This document shows, in pieces, positions 25,480-34,213 of a stretch of DNA of 64,000 nt. This DNA is from Desulfovibrio desulfuricans DSM 642 (GTDB taxonomy: Bacteria; Desulfobacterota; Desulfovibrionia; Desulfovibrionales; Desulfovibrionaceae). The DNA lies in contig NZ_ATUZ01000016.1 in assembly GCF_000420465.1 (NCBI RefSeq), forward strand, positions 186,001 through 250,000, in the 5' to 3' direction. A model generated the notes under the pieces. It searched no databases and was not told where the DNA came from. It was given only the letters and a program-made list of their open reading frames with translations. The translations under genes and the position numbers were made by a program. The stretch's first letter is position 1, and every line of letters starts with the position of its first letter.

Positions 25480-26313
25480 ATGTCGAAAAAATCAGCCGTC
25501 CGCATTGATCCCCTGGCTCTGGCCCTGCCCCTTGCCGGGGTGGACAGCCACGCGCACCTTGATGGTCAGGAATTTGATGCGGATCGCGATGCCGTGCTTG
25601 AACGCGCCCACGCGGCAGGTATTGCGCAGGTGGGCAACGTTTTTTTGGGGCCGGAAGAGTATCATGCCCGCCGGGCTTATTTTGATGCCCACCCCGAAGT
25701 GTTTTTTCTTATGGGCGTGCACCCGTGTGACGGGCAGAACTGCACGCAGGAGCGCCTTGCCGCCATGCGCGCCGCCTTTGCCGAGGACTCCCGCCTCAAG
25801 GCCGTGGGCGAAATCGGTCTGGATTTTTACTGGCCCGATTGTCCGAGGGAAATCCAGTATCAGGCCCTGCGCGATCAGCTTGCTCTGGCGCACGCCGTGG
25901 AGCGCCCGGTGGTCATTCACTGCCGAGATGCAGAGGAAGAAACACTCATGACGCTGGAGGCCGAGGGCTTTGCCGGGTATCCCCTCCTGTGGCACTGCTT
26001 TGGTCAGGGGCCGGAAACCGCGCGGCGCATCTTGCGCAACGGCTGGCACATATCCATTCCCGGCCCGGTCACCTACAAGGCCAATGAGGCCCTGCGCGAG
26101 GCTGTGGCCCTTATCCCCGCCGACCGTCTGCTGCTGGAAACCGATGCCCCCTATCTTGCGCCCCTGCCGTGGCGGGGCAAGCGCAACGAGCCTTCCTATA
26201 CGGTGTTTACCGTGCGGGCCATGGCCGAAGCGCGGGGAGAGAACCCCGAAGATATCTGGCGTACCTGCGGCGACAATGCCCGCCGGTTTTTCGGCCTGCC
26301 AGCGCAGGAATGA
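25480..26313 (+). CDS. TatD-family metal-dependent deoxyribonuclease
   Basis: A 277-residue TIM-barrel hydrolase of the TatD/YcfH family. Metal-binding residues are visible in the expected order: VDSHAHLDG near the N-terminus, GVHPCD, AVGEIGLDFY (bridging glutamate), VVIHCRDAEEE, LLWHCFGQG and LLLETDAPYLAP. TatD proteins are 3'-5' exonucleases or related hydrolases. The ATG at 25480 follows GAGG; upstream in-frame codons are in the UXS promoter region. The final residues GDNARRFFGLP are also typical of the family. It stands alone upstream of the glycine cleavage genes. Confidence 0.93.
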   Translation: MSKKSAVRIDPLALALPLAGVDSHAHLDGQEFDADRDAVLERAHAAGIAQVGNVFLGPEEYHARRAYFDAHPEVFFLMGVHPCDGQNCTQERLAAMRAAFAEDSRLKAVGEIGLDFYWPDCPREIQYQALRDQLALAHAVERPVVIHCRDAEEETLMTLEAEGFAGYPLLWHCFGQGPETARRILRNGWHISIPGPVTYKANEALREAVALIPADRLLLETDAPYLAPLPWRGKRNEPSYTVFTVRAMAEARGENPEDIWRTCGDNARRFFGLPAQE

Positions 26314-26565
26314 TGCCGTGCTGACCCCCGCCAGCCCCGCCCGCGCGGCTGGCCTTGCACGGGTCTGTTCTTGTGTCCACATGGCAGAAGTGATACCATG
26401 TCCAAAGCCGCTCGAAACGGTGGCTTGGTAATGTTTTTGATAAATATTTTCGGTGGTTGTCCGCGCTTGGTACGGCTTGCCGCAGCGCATTGCAGCGGCA
26501 GGGCAGCCTTGGCGCGTCCTCTATAGCGTCAGCGCAAGCTGTTTGCCCAACTTCAAGGAGATTCC

Positions 26566-27648
26566 ATGTCGGATCTGCGTACCCCCCTCACTGCCTGGCA
26601 CGAGGCGCATGGCGCAAAAATGGCCCCCTTTGCCGGGTGGCTTATGCCCATCCAGTATGAGGGTATTATTGTCGAGCATCAGCACACCCGCCAGCATGCA
26701 GGTCTTTTTGACATCTGCCACATGGGCGAATTTCTTATTGAAGGCCCCGGCGCGGACGAAGCCCTGAGCAAGGCCGTGAGCCACAACCTCCAGACCCTTG
26801 CCCCCGGCAAGTGCCGATACGGCTTTTTGCTCAACGAAAAGGGCGGCGTGCTGGACGATGGCATCATCTACCGCTTCGGCCCTGATTCCTTCATGGCCGT
26901 GGTCAACGCCGCCTGCGCCGCCAACGACTTCGCCGTGCTGCGCGCCCGCCTGCCCCAAAGCGTCAAGATGACCGATATTTCCGCAGAAACCGGCAAGATC
27001 GACCTCCAGGGGCCGGAATCTCTGGACGTGCTCGAAAAGCTGCTGGGCCAGAATTTTCATGACCTCGGGTACTTTTGCTTTCGTGAAACCACATGGCAGG
27101 GTTCGCCCCTGCTGGTGAGCCGCACCGGCTACACCGGCGAACTGGGCTACGAGCTGTATATCGCCGCCTCTGAAGCCGAGGCTTTCTGGAACGCCCTGCT
27201 GGCTGACGAACGCGTCAAGCCCATAGGCCTTGGCGCGCGCGATACCCTGCGCCTTGAGGCTGGCCTGCCCCTGTACGGACATGATCTGGATGAGAATCAC
27301 AGCCCCGCAGAAGCCGGTATGGGGCGTATGATGACCAGCACCGCCGACTATGTGGGCCGCGAAGGCGCGCAGAACATTGCCGAAGTGCTGGTGCCTCTGC
27401 GTATTGACGGCCGCCGTGCCGCCCGCCACGGTGATGTGGTCGCCCTTGCTGACGGCACGGAAGTGGGCCACGTGACCAGCGGTTCGTTTGCGCCCTCGCT
27501 GGGTTATGTGATCGCCTTTGCCTGGGTCAAGGCCGCGCATGCCGGGGCCGAAAATTTTGTGGTTCGCGCCGCCAGAACGGAGCTGCCCGCCACGCGGGTT
27601 GAAGCGCCGTTCTACACCGAAGGCACCGCGCGTAAAAAACTGGCCTGA
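26566..27648 (+). CDS. gcvT: Glycine cleavage system T protein (aminomethyltransferase)
   Basis: Transfers the methylene group from aminomethyl-lipoyl GcvH to tetrahydrofolate and releases ammonia. The 360-residue product has the folate-binding blocks FAGWLMPIQY, GLFDICHMGEF, KCRYGFLLNEKGGVLDD, LQGPESLDVL, RTGYTGELGYELY and the C-terminal GHVTSGSFAPSLG, all expected for GcvT. The ATG at 26566 follows AAGGAG. It begins a plus-strand series gcvT-gcvH-gcvPA-gcvPB. The 250 bp upstream show no glycine riboswitch core that I can recognise. The L protein is not in the window. Confidence 0.95.
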   Translation: MSDLRTPLTAWHEAHGAKMAPFAGWLMPIQYEGIIVEHQHTRQHAGLFDICHMGEFLIEGPGADEALSKAVSHNLQTLAPGKCRYGFLLNEKGGVLDDGIIYRFGPDSFMAVVNAACAANDFAVLRARLPQSVKMTDISAETGKIDLQGPESLDVLEKLLGQNFHDLGYFCFRETTWQGSPLLVSRTGYTGELGYELYIAASEAEAFWNALLADERVKPIGLGARDTLRLEAGLPLYGHDLDENHSPAEAGMGRMMTSTADYVGREGAQNIAEVLVPLRIDGRRAARHGDVVALADGTEVGHVTSGSFAPSLGYVIAFAWVKAAHAGAENFVVRAARTELPATRVEAPFYTEGTARKKLA

Positions 27649-27745
27649 TACGGTCATTGATCTGTGCGGGCCGCATCCCACGGCACCTCACGCAGAACAG
27701 CGTAATTTTTATAACGATTGAACCCAATTTTTCAGGAGTTTGCAC

Positions 27746-28132
27746 ATGGCTACCAATCCCGCCGATATTCTGTACAGCACCAGCCACGAATGGACCCGCA
27801 TTGAAGGGGACGAGGCCGTCATCGGCATCACCAGCTTTGCCCAGGAATCCCTTGGTGATATCACCTACGTGGAACTGCCCCCCGTGGGCGACCAGCTTTC
27901 TGAAGACAAGGAATTCGGCTCTGTGGAATCGGTCAAGGCCGCCAGCGACCTGATTTCTCCCGTTTCGGGCGAAGTGATAGCCGTGAACGAAGCTCTGGAA
28001 AACACCCCCGAGCTTTGCAACAGCGACCCCTTTGGCGAGGGCTGGATTGTGCGCGTCAAGCTGGCCCACAAACCCGGCGGTCTGCTGGACGCGGCGGCTT
28101 ACGAGGCTCATTGCGCCACCGAAAAGCATTAA
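27746..28132 (+). CDS. gcvH: Glycine cleavage system H protein (lipoyl carrier)
   Basis: A 128-residue lipoyl-domain carrier that shuttles the aminomethyl group between GcvP, GcvT and the L protein. The lipoylated lysine is K64 in [12 protein letters not shown], embedded in the usual context [13 protein letters not shown] and [14 protein letters not shown]. The ATG at 27746 has GGAG upstream; an in-frame ATG two codons earlier is less well placed. It lies 97 bp after gcvT. The 347-bp gap to gcvPA is unusual for a gcv operon and contains a structured hairpin. Confidence 0.95.
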   Translation: MATNPADILYSTSHEWTRIEGDEAVIGITSFAQESLGDITYVELPPVGDQLSEDKEFGSVESVKAASDLISPVSGEVIAVNEALENTPELCNSDPFGEGWIVRVKLAHKPGGLLDAAAYEAHCATEKH

Positions 28133-28147
28133 TCCGTCATGCGTGTT

Positions 28148-28248
28148 TTTTCGGTTCCGGCTGCGTCAGACAATTTTTTTATTCCGGTCGAGTACCTAAG
28201 AGTACACTCCCTGCATAAAAAAATCGTCTTCCTTGCCGGAACCGAAAA
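28148..28248 (-). ncRNA. Covarying hairpin of the repeat family, copy 3 (in the gcvH-gcvPA gap)
   Basis: A 101-nt hairpin. The outer arms TTTTCGGTTCCGGC (28148-28161) and GCCGGAACCGAAAA (28235-28248) pair perfectly over 14 bp. The inner arms (28168-28182 and 28215-28229) pair over 15 bp with one A-C mismatch, which is a G-U pair on the minus strand. The internal loops are TGCGTC on one side and TCCTT on the other, and the apical part contains GTAC repeats. On the minus strand CAAGGA and TGACGCA occupy the same internal-loop positions as in the copies at 7447-7535 and 32012-32100. There is no T-run on either side, so it is not an ordinary terminator. Confidence 0.6.
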
Positions 28249-28479
28249 TCCACGGCATGCCGTTTGACGTGGGTAGCGCAGTTTAACCAAGTTACCCATG
28301 TATGATTTTGGGCTGCCTGCGCGCTGGCAAACTTTTGCACCGAGTGTGTAACAGCCTGAAATTTTTCCTTTCGCACCGGCTGGAGCAGCGTCGTACAACG
28401 GCGGGTTCCAGCCGGAGTCCCTTTCACAGCGGCTGCCGTCGCACAAGCGGTACAACGTGTCCGGCGGCAAGGAGCTAGT
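28249..28479 (+). other. Leader region upstream of gcvPA
   Basis: About 230 bp with no credible gene. It contains an interrupted inverted repeat around CACCGGCTGGAGC...GTTCCAGCCGG (about 28374-28411), which could form a stem, and ends with AAGGAG ahead of gcvPA. No known riboswitch core was recognised. Confidence 0.35.
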
Positions 28480-29811
28480 ATGCCATACATTCCCCATACG
28501 CCGGAAGAGTTGCATGAAATGCTCTCCGTAGTTGGCGTGCGCAGTCTGGATGAGCTTTTTTCCGACATCCCGTCCAGCATGCGCCCCCAGAGCTTTGATC
28601 TGCCCAAGGGGCAGAGCGAGGCCGCCGTCTGCAGACACTTTGAAGAGCTGGCAGCCAAAAACTGCCCCGGTCATGTGTCCTTTCTCGGCGCAGGCTTTTA
28701 TAACCACGACATCCCCAAGGCTGTGGACGCGCTTTCTGGCCGCAGCGAATTTTACACCGCCTACACGCCCTATCAGGCAGAATGCTCACAGGGCACCTTG
28801 CAGGCCATTTTTGAGTTCCAGACCGCCGTCAGCCGTCTGCTGGAAATGGATTGCGGCAATGCCTCCGTGTATGACGGCGGCACCGCCATTTTTGAAGCCG
28901 CCATGATGGCTGTGCGCTCCACGCGCCGCCGCGTGCTGGTGGTGGACGAAGCCGTCAACCCCATCTGGCGCTCCATGCTGGAGGCCTATGTTTCGAGCCT
29001 TGATCTGGAAATCAAGACCGTACCCCAGCAGAATGGTTGCAGCGATATGGACGCCCTCATGGCTGCCACCGACACTACATGCGCTGCCGTCATTGTGCAG
29101 AATCCCAACTTCTTCGGCGCAGTGGCGGACTACACGGCCCTGTTTGCCAAGGCCCGTTCCAACAAGGCCTTTGGCGTCATCTCCGTGTATCCGGTCATGC
29201 AGTCCGTTCTTAAAACCCCTGGCGAAATGGGGGCTGACGTGGCCGTGGCCGAAGGCCAGAGCCTTGGCATGAACCTCTCGTTCGGCGGCCCCTACCTCGG
29301 GCTCATGGCCTGCCGCAAGGAACACATCCGCCAGTTCCCCGGCCGCATTGTGGGCCGCACCACCGATGTGGACGGCAAAACCGGCTACGTGCTGACCCTG
29401 CAAGCCCGCGAGCAGCACATCCGCCGCGCCAAGGCCACATCCAACATTTGCTCCAATCAGGCTCTCTGCGCCCTGCGCTCGCTCATCCACATGAGCCTGC
29501 TTGGCCCGCAGGGCCTCACCCGCGTGGCCGAAAACAACATGGCTCTTGCCCGCTACGCTGTGGAGCGCCTCACCGCCCTCAAGGGTGTGGAACTGCTCAA
29601 CAGCGCCCCCTACGGCTCGGAAGTGGCCCTGCGCCTGCCCATGCCCGCTGCTGAAGTGGTCAAGGCCATGACGCAGAAGGGTGTCGTGCCCGGCTATCCG
29701 CTGGGCCATCATTATCCCGGCATGGAAAACGTGCTGCTGCTCTCGTGCACCGAGGCCAACAACCGCACCCAGATAGACAAGCTGGCCGAAATCATGGGAG
29801 GTCTGCTGTGA
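28480..29811 (+). CDS. gcvPA: Glycine dehydrogenase (decarboxylating) subunit 1
   Basis: The N-terminal half of the P protein in its split, two-subunit form; with GcvPB it decarboxylates glycine using PLP. The 443-residue protein has SFLGAGFYNHDIPKAVD, TAYTPYQAECSQGTLQA, GNASVYDGGTAIFEA, NPNFFGAVAD and NICSNQALCALR, all diagnostic of gcvPA. The subunit itself lacks the PLP lysine, as expected. The ATG at 28480 follows AAGGAG. Its stop overlaps the GTG start of gcvPB (GTGA), giving translational coupling for a 1:1 complex. Confidence 0.95.
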   Translation: MPYIPHTPEELHEMLSVVGVRSLDELFSDIPSSMRPQSFDLPKGQSEAAVCRHFEELAAKNCPGHVSFLGAGFYNHDIPKAVDALSGRSEFYTAYTPYQAECSQGTLQAIFEFQTAVSRLLEMDCGNASVYDGGTAIFEAAMMAVRSTRRRVLVVDEAVNPIWRSMLEAYVSSLDLEIKTVPQQNGCSDMDALMAATDTTCAAVIVQNPNFFGAVADYTALFAKARSNKAFGVISVYPVMQSVLKTPGEMGADVAVAEGQSLGMNLSFGGPYLGLMACRKEHIRQFPGRIVGRTTDVDGKTGYVLTLQAREQHIRRAKATSNICSNQALCALRSLIHMSLLGPQGLTRVAENNMALARYAVERLTALKGVELLNSAPYGSEVALRLPMPAAEVVKAMTQKGVVPGYPLGHHYPGMENVLLLSCTEANNRTQIDKLAEIMGGLL

Positions 29812-31256
29812 AAACCATTTTCGCCAAATCCGTTTCTGGGCGCACAGCCTGCTGCCTGAACAGCGACGCCCCCAAGGCTGAGGCCATGTTGCCCGCAGAC
29901 CTGCTGCGCAAAAAAGCTCCCCGTCTGCCCGAATGCTCGGAACTGGACGTGGTGCGTCACTTCACCCAGCTTTCGCAACTCAACTACAGCGTGGACGCCA
30001 ATTTCTATCCTCTTGGCTCCTGCACCATGAAGTACAACCCCAAGTTCATGGAATACGTGGCGGCGCTGCCGGGCTTTACTCACCTGCACCCCATGATGGC
30101 CCAGCTTGAGGGCGGTGCCGACTGCGCCCAGGGCGCGCTGCAATGCCTGTATGAAGCCGAGAATCTGCTCTGCGAACTCACGGGCATGAAGGCCTTTACC
30201 TTCCAGCCCATGGCCGGGGCCAACGGCGAATTCACCGGCGTAAAGCTCATTGCCGCCTATCACAAGGCCAAGGGACGCAACCGCAAAAAGATGCTCATTC
30301 CCGATGCGGCCCACGGCACCAACCCTGCCTCCGCCGCCCTTGCCGGATTTGACACCATCAACATCGAATCACGCGACGGCATGGTGGATCCCGAAGCCAT
30401 TGTGGCTGCCATTGCCGAACATGGAGAAGATGTGGCGGGCCTCATGATGACCTGCCCCAACACCCTCGGCCTCATGGAAGTGCACTTGCCCCGCATCGTT
30501 GCCGAACTGCGCAAAGTCGATGCCTTGCTGTACTACGACGGCGCGAACATGAACGCCATCATGGGAAAAATACGCATGGGCGATGTGGGCTTTGACGTGG
30601 TACACCTCAACGTGCACAAAACCCTGGCCACCCCGCACGGCGGCGGCGGCCCCGGCGCTGGCCCCGTGGGCGTTACCGACCGTCTGCTGCCCTTTATGCC
30701 CGCCCCGCGCGTGGCAAAGCATCCTGACGGGCGTTTCTTCCTCGATTACAACCTGCCGCAGACCATCGGCCCCATCGGCCCCTTCTACGGCAGCTTTGGC
30801 GTGGTCATCAAAGCCCTGGCCTACATGCTGCGCCTCGGCGGCGAAGGCCTCACCCGCGCCTCTGAATACGCCGTGCTCAACGCCAACTACCTCAAGAAAA
30901 AACTTGAGGACGTGCTGGAGATTCCCTTCAAGGATCGTTTTTGCGCGCACGAATTCGTGGCCTCCGCACCGCAGGGTCTGCGCGCTCTGGATATCGCCAA
31001 GGCCTTGCTGCAACGTGGCATTCACGCGCCTACCATCTACTTCCCGCTTATCGTACACGAGTGCCTCATGGCCGAGCCCACGGAGACGGAAAGCAAGGAA
31101 ACTCTGGACGGTTACGTTGAAGCCCTGAAGGAGATCATCCTCACGGGCAAGGCTGATCCGCAGTCCCTTCAGGAACTGCCCACCAACCTGCCCGTGCGCC
31201 GTCTGGATGAAACCGCCGCCGCGCGTCAGATGGTGCTGACGGAAGATATGGGATAG
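29808..31256 (+). CDS. gcvPB: Glycine dehydrogenase (decarboxylating) subunit 2
   Basis: The C-terminal half of the split P protein, carrying PLP. The 482-residue product has PLGSCTMKYNPK, FQPMAGANGEF, PDAAHGTNPASA, DVVHLNVHKTLATPHGGG (with the PLP-binding lysine) and YGSFGVVIKALAYM. The GTG start at 29808 is set by GGGAGGT just upstream and by the GTGA overlap with gcvPA; an in-frame ATG at 29745 lies inside gcvPA. It ends the glycine cleavage series. A GC hairpin without a T-run follows at 31265-31291. Confidence 0.95.
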   Translation: MKTIFAKSVSGRTACCLNSDAPKAEAMLPADLLRKKAPRLPECSELDVVRHFTQLSQLNYSVDANFYPLGSCTMKYNPKFMEYVAALPGFTHLHPMMAQLEGGADCAQGALQCLYEAENLLCELTGMKAFTFQPMAGANGEFTGVKLIAAYHKAKGRNRKKMLIPDAAHGTNPASAALAGFDTINIESRDGMVDPEAIVAAIAEHGEDVAGLMMTCPNTLGLMEVHLPRIVAELRKVDALLYYDGANMNAIMGKIRMGDVGFDVVHLNVHKTLATPHGGGGPGAGPVGVTDRLLPFMPAPRVAKHPDGRFFLDYNLPQTIGPIGPFYGSFGVVIKALAYMLRLGGEGLTRASEYAVLNANYLKKKLEDVLEIPFKDRFCAHEFVASAPQGLRALDIAKALLQRGIHAPTIYFPLIVHECLMAEPTETESKETLDGYVEALKEIILTGKADPQSLQELPTNLPVRRLDETAAARQMVLTEDMG

Positions 31257-31264
31257 AGATAATT

Positions 31265-31291
31265 GGGGGCAGGGGGCTGTCCCCTGCCCCC
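31265..31291 (+). terminator. GC hairpin after gcvPB
   Basis: GGGGGCAGGGG and CCCCTGCCCCC pair around a 5-nt loop nine bases after the gcvPB stop. A purine/A-rich run rather than a T-run follows, so intrinsic termination would be weak on the plus strand. An RNA 3'-end protecting role is also possible. Confidence 0.5.
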
Positions 31292-31394
31292 AAACCCCCA
31301 TCCCGCAAAAAAAACTTTTATTACGGGCCTTGGCTGACGCTGAGGTCTGTTTTTTTTGTTATCGGGTTGAGGCGAAATTTTTTTGTTTGAATGT

Positions 31395-32150
31395 CCTTTG
31401 GGTACGATATTCCGCCCTCAGGCGGAGTTTGGGACGCCTGCGCGGCGCGCGGCAAGGTGGGGCCGGTTATGGGGCTACGCCCCCTTCTCGGCCCCCCTTG
31501 CATCCCCCCCGAAGCACCCCCTGAGGTTTTCAGCTTCCACAAAATTGCGAGGGCAACGCGGCCATAGCTGCGGGAGCTTCCTTCACTCGCTGCACTCGTT
31601 CAGGTGATCTCCCTCCGCGCCGTGTTAATGCCAGAGTACGCTTTTGCGTTGAGTCGAACTCCGTTTCAGCCGGACACAACGAATAACTGTGACGTTGCAG
31701 TGCGTCCTTTTAATTTGACAATTGGAGGTTTCGGTTAGCCCACAGTCAGATATGCAAAGTTTTTTTCAGCGGGCTGAGGCAAGCGCCGCCGACATATAGC
31801 TGAAATCACAAAAGCGGGGTGAAATAGTTCGCGAGGTATGGGAGTAGAGACAGTATTGAATTTTATTCGGCCAGGATAAGGCGGATGAACTACGCGTAAC
31901 TGGAACTCGGCTCGCCATCAGGAGCTGGTCGTGAAGTCGCCTTCCTTAGACTCGCCGGAGCGTAGCGGAGGCGATGGTTGGTGTTGGGTGAATTTGCAAA
32001 ATACGGTTTTTGCGGTCTGACAAGGAAAAATCCAGTTTTTAAGCGCAGCGTACTTGTGTACGTGAGCATTAAAAACTGGATTTTGACGCATTCAGTCCGT
32101 AAAAGTCGGGTTTGCGTAAATCAGCCGGACAGGCTCACCCACACCCATCA
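31395..32150 (+). repeat. Composite non-coding repeat, copy 2
   Basis: About 755 bp with the same arrangement as 7408-8218, in the opposite chromosomal orientation. Block B lies at 31395-31650 and matches copy 1 closely in a GC-rich segment (for example GGCAAGGTGGGGCCGG and CAGGTGATCTCCCTCCG). A centre of about 250 bp (31650-31880) resembles copy 1 only at its edges. Block A lies at about 31880-32150 (for example GTGTTGGGTGAATTTGC and AAAAGTCGGGTTTGCG). Short frames here encode peptides similar to those of copy 1 but without ribosome sites, and they change most within the hairpin arms. I read the element as non-coding. Confidence 0.8.
32012..32100 (+). ncRNA. Covarying hairpin of the repeat family, copy 2
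   Basis: The inner arms AAAATCCAGTTTTTAA (32027-32042) and TTAAAAACTGGATTTT (32069-32084) form 16 perfect pairs. The outer arms around 32012-32020 and 32092-32100 (CTGA/TCAG core) pair with one mismatch. The internal loops are CAAGGA and TGACGCAT, and the 26-nt apical part contains GTAC-TTGT-GTAC. The apical part differs from copy 1 at two positions only, while the arms are unrelated in sequence but still complementary. Confidence 0.6.
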
Positions 32151-32176
32151 TAAAGGAAACATACCTGCTTGAATTT

Positions 32177-33325
32177 TCAGGCCATCTCTTCAACCACTCC
32201 CGCAGCCAGCACGCGGCCTTCTTCGTCATAAACCGCTGCCACCTGACCGGGAGCCGTAGGAAACTGCGGTTCAGCCAGCATAATGCGCAGACACGGATCC
32301 TCAACCTGTACACGTGCCGGGCAGGGGCGCTGCCGATGCCGCAGCCGTACAAGCAACCTGTCAGGCCAAAGATGAGGCGGCAATGCGACATTTGCTGGCC
32401 CTGTCACGCAGGTGCGTATGCCCAGCAAAGCACGCGGCCCAACCACAAGGCTGTTGGTCTCGCTATCCTTGGTCAGCACAAAAAGCGGCTCAGTATGGGC
32501 AATGCCAAGGCCCTTGCGCTGCCCCTCCGTATAGCGCCACAGCCCTTTGTGTCGAGCGATTTCGCGTCTGTTACCCTCAGCGTCCTGCAATAGCACTGGC
32601 CCCGGCCCCGGTGCGATGGTGCCCGCCGCCTGCCAGTGCCGCTCCAGAAATGGACGGTAGGCCTCGGCGGCAGACATGCCAGCCTGCGCCACGGGCGGGG
32701 CAAAACAGATATCCTGGCTCTCGGACGGCAGGGGAACTGCCAACCCGGCAGCCGCCACAACGGCGCGGGTTTGTTCCTTGTTCTGCCCGTAAAGCGGAAA
32801 CAGGGCGCGACTCAGCCGCTGACGCGGCACAAGGCTGAGAAAATAACTCTGATCCTTGGCGGCATCCGCAGCGGCGGCAAGCAGGGGATAGGTTTCGGAA
32901 GTTTCATCCTCGCCAGCCCGTTGGGGCACGTCCGAGCCGGGAACAAGGCGGGCATAATGCCCAGTGGCAAGCTTGTCCGCACCAAGAGCAAGGGCGGTGT
33001 CGAGCAGCACGCCAAACTTGATGGCCCTGTTGCAGTATGCGCAGGGGTTGGGTGTGCGGCCCTGCGCATAGGCTGCGGCAAAGGGGGTCAGCACTTCGCG
33101 CTGAAAGGCTTCGCGCAGGTCGGCCACATGCAGGGGAACCCCAAGCGTGGCGCAGGCTTCGGCCAGCCCTGCGGGGGCAACGGTTGGGCCGTCTGGCAAA
33201 AAAAGACCGTGCAGGGCCAAAACGCGAAAGCCCGCATTGTGCAGCATAACCACTGCGCACAGGCTGTCCACGCCGCCGCTCACGGCAACGGCCACGGTTG
33301 GGCTATGTATATGAGGGGCGTTCAT
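32177..33325 (-). CDS. mnmA: tRNA-specific 2-thiouridylase
   Basis: Thiolates U34 of Lys, Glu and Gln tRNAs in the cytoplasm using ATP and a sulfur relay. The 382-residue product has the PP-loop VAVSGGVDS (residues 13-21), PNPCAYCNRAIKFG with the first active cysteine (C98), ATGHYAR, KDQSYFLS, and SQDICF with the second active cysteine (C207). A C-terminal beta-barrel follows. The ATG at 33325 has GGGAG upstream; the open frame to 33442 is proline-rich and unlike the family. It is downstream of and co-directional with the ABC transporter genes, after a gap of about 140 bp. Confidence 0.93.
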   Translation of the reverse strand: MNAPHIHSPTVAVAVSGGVDSLCAVVMLHNAGFRVLALHGLFLPDGPTVAPAGLAEACATLGVPLHVADLREAFQREVLTPFAAAYAQGRTPNPCAYCNRAIKFGVLLDTALALGADKLATGHYARLVPGSDVPQRAGEDETSETYPLLAAAADAAKDQSYFLSLVPRQRLSRALFPLYGQNKEQTRAVVAAAGLAVPLPSESQDICFAPPVAQAGMSAAEAYRPFLERHWQAAGTIAPGPGPVLLQDAEGNRREIARHKGLWRYTEGQRKGLGIAHTEPLFVLTKDSETNSLVVGPRALLGIRTCVTGPANVALPPHLWPDRLLVRLRHRQRPCPARVQVEDPCLRIMLAEPQFPTAPGQVAAVYDEEGRVLAAGVVEEMA

Positions 33326-33466
33326 GGGCTTGGTCACTCCCTTGTTGTTGTCGCCGTGGAGGGCGGAGCTGTTGACGCAGCACATAAGGGATGGCGGGAA
33401 AGAGGGAGGGGGAGGCATGACAGGAGGAACCCTTGCGGGCAAAGGTTCCTCCTGCCCAAAAGCGAA

Positions 33467-34213
33467 CTACAGAATCTGATTCAGGAACTGCCGCAGGCGC
33501 GGATGGCGGGGGGCAGTGAAAAGCATTTCAGGCTTGCCCATTTCCACAATCTGGCCCTGATCCATAAAAATGAGGCGGTCGGCGACCGTGCGCGCAAAGC
33601 CCATTTCGTGGGTTACGCAAACCATTGTCATGCCTTCTTCTGCCAGCTTCACCATAACGTCCAGCACTTCGCCCACCATTTCGGGGTCAAGGGCTGATGT
33701 AGGCTCGTCAAAGAGCATGATGGAGGGCTGCATGGCCAGAGCGCGCGCAATGGCAACACGCTGCTGCTGCCCGCCCGAAAGCATGGCAGGGTACACATTG
33801 GCCTTGTCGCTGATGCCTACCTTTTTGAGCAGACCCAGAGCGCGGGCATCGGCTTCTTCGCGCGAAAGTTTGCGCAGATGGCGTGGCGCAAGAGTAAGAT
33901 TCTCCAGCACGGTCTTGTGCGGAAAAAGGTTGAACTGCTGAAAAACCATGCCCAGGTTCTGGCGCATCTCGTTGATGTTGTTCTCATCGCTCTGGATATC
34001 CTGCCCCTGAACGATGATGCTGCCCTGGTCTATCTGTTCCAGTCTGTTGATGGAACGCAACAGGGTAGACTTGCCGGAGCCGGAAGGGCCGATAATAACC
34101 ACACGTTCGCCGGGAGCAATATCCAGACTTACATCCTGCAAGGCAGGCAGCGAGCCGAAGTACTTCCAGACGTGATTGATGGAGATAATGGGGGCGGCGC
34201 TATTTTCCGTCAT
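33467..34213 (-). CDS. Polar amino-acid ABC transporter ATP-binding protein (GlnQ-like)
   Basis: A 248-residue ATPase subunit of a PAAT-family importer. The Walker A motif is GPSGSGKST (42-50), the Q-loop region [20 protein letters not shown], the signature LSGGQQQR, Walker [13 protein letters not shown], and the switch histidine lies in VCVTHEMGF. These are typical of GlnQ/GltL/HisP. The start overlaps the permease gene by 14 bases, so both are translated from one message. Order on the minus strand is binding protein 2, binding protein 1, permease, ATPase. Confidence 0.93.
   Translation of the reverse strand: MTENSAAPIISINHVWKYFGSLPALQDVSLDIAPGERVVIIGPSGSGKSTLLRSINRLEQIDQGSIIVQGQDIQSDENNINEMRQNLGMVFQQFNLFPHKTVLENLTLAPRHLRKLSREEADARALGLLKKVGISDKANVYPAMLSGGQQQRVAIARALAMQPSIMLFDEPTSALDPEMVGEVLDVMVKLAEEGMTMVCVTHEMGFARTVADRLIFMDQGQIVEMGKPEMLFTAPRHPRLRQFLNQIL

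Noticed and set aside
26314-26565. Possible glycine riboswitch upstream of gcvT
   Set aside because: The conserved aptamer blocks were not found; only weak stems are seen.
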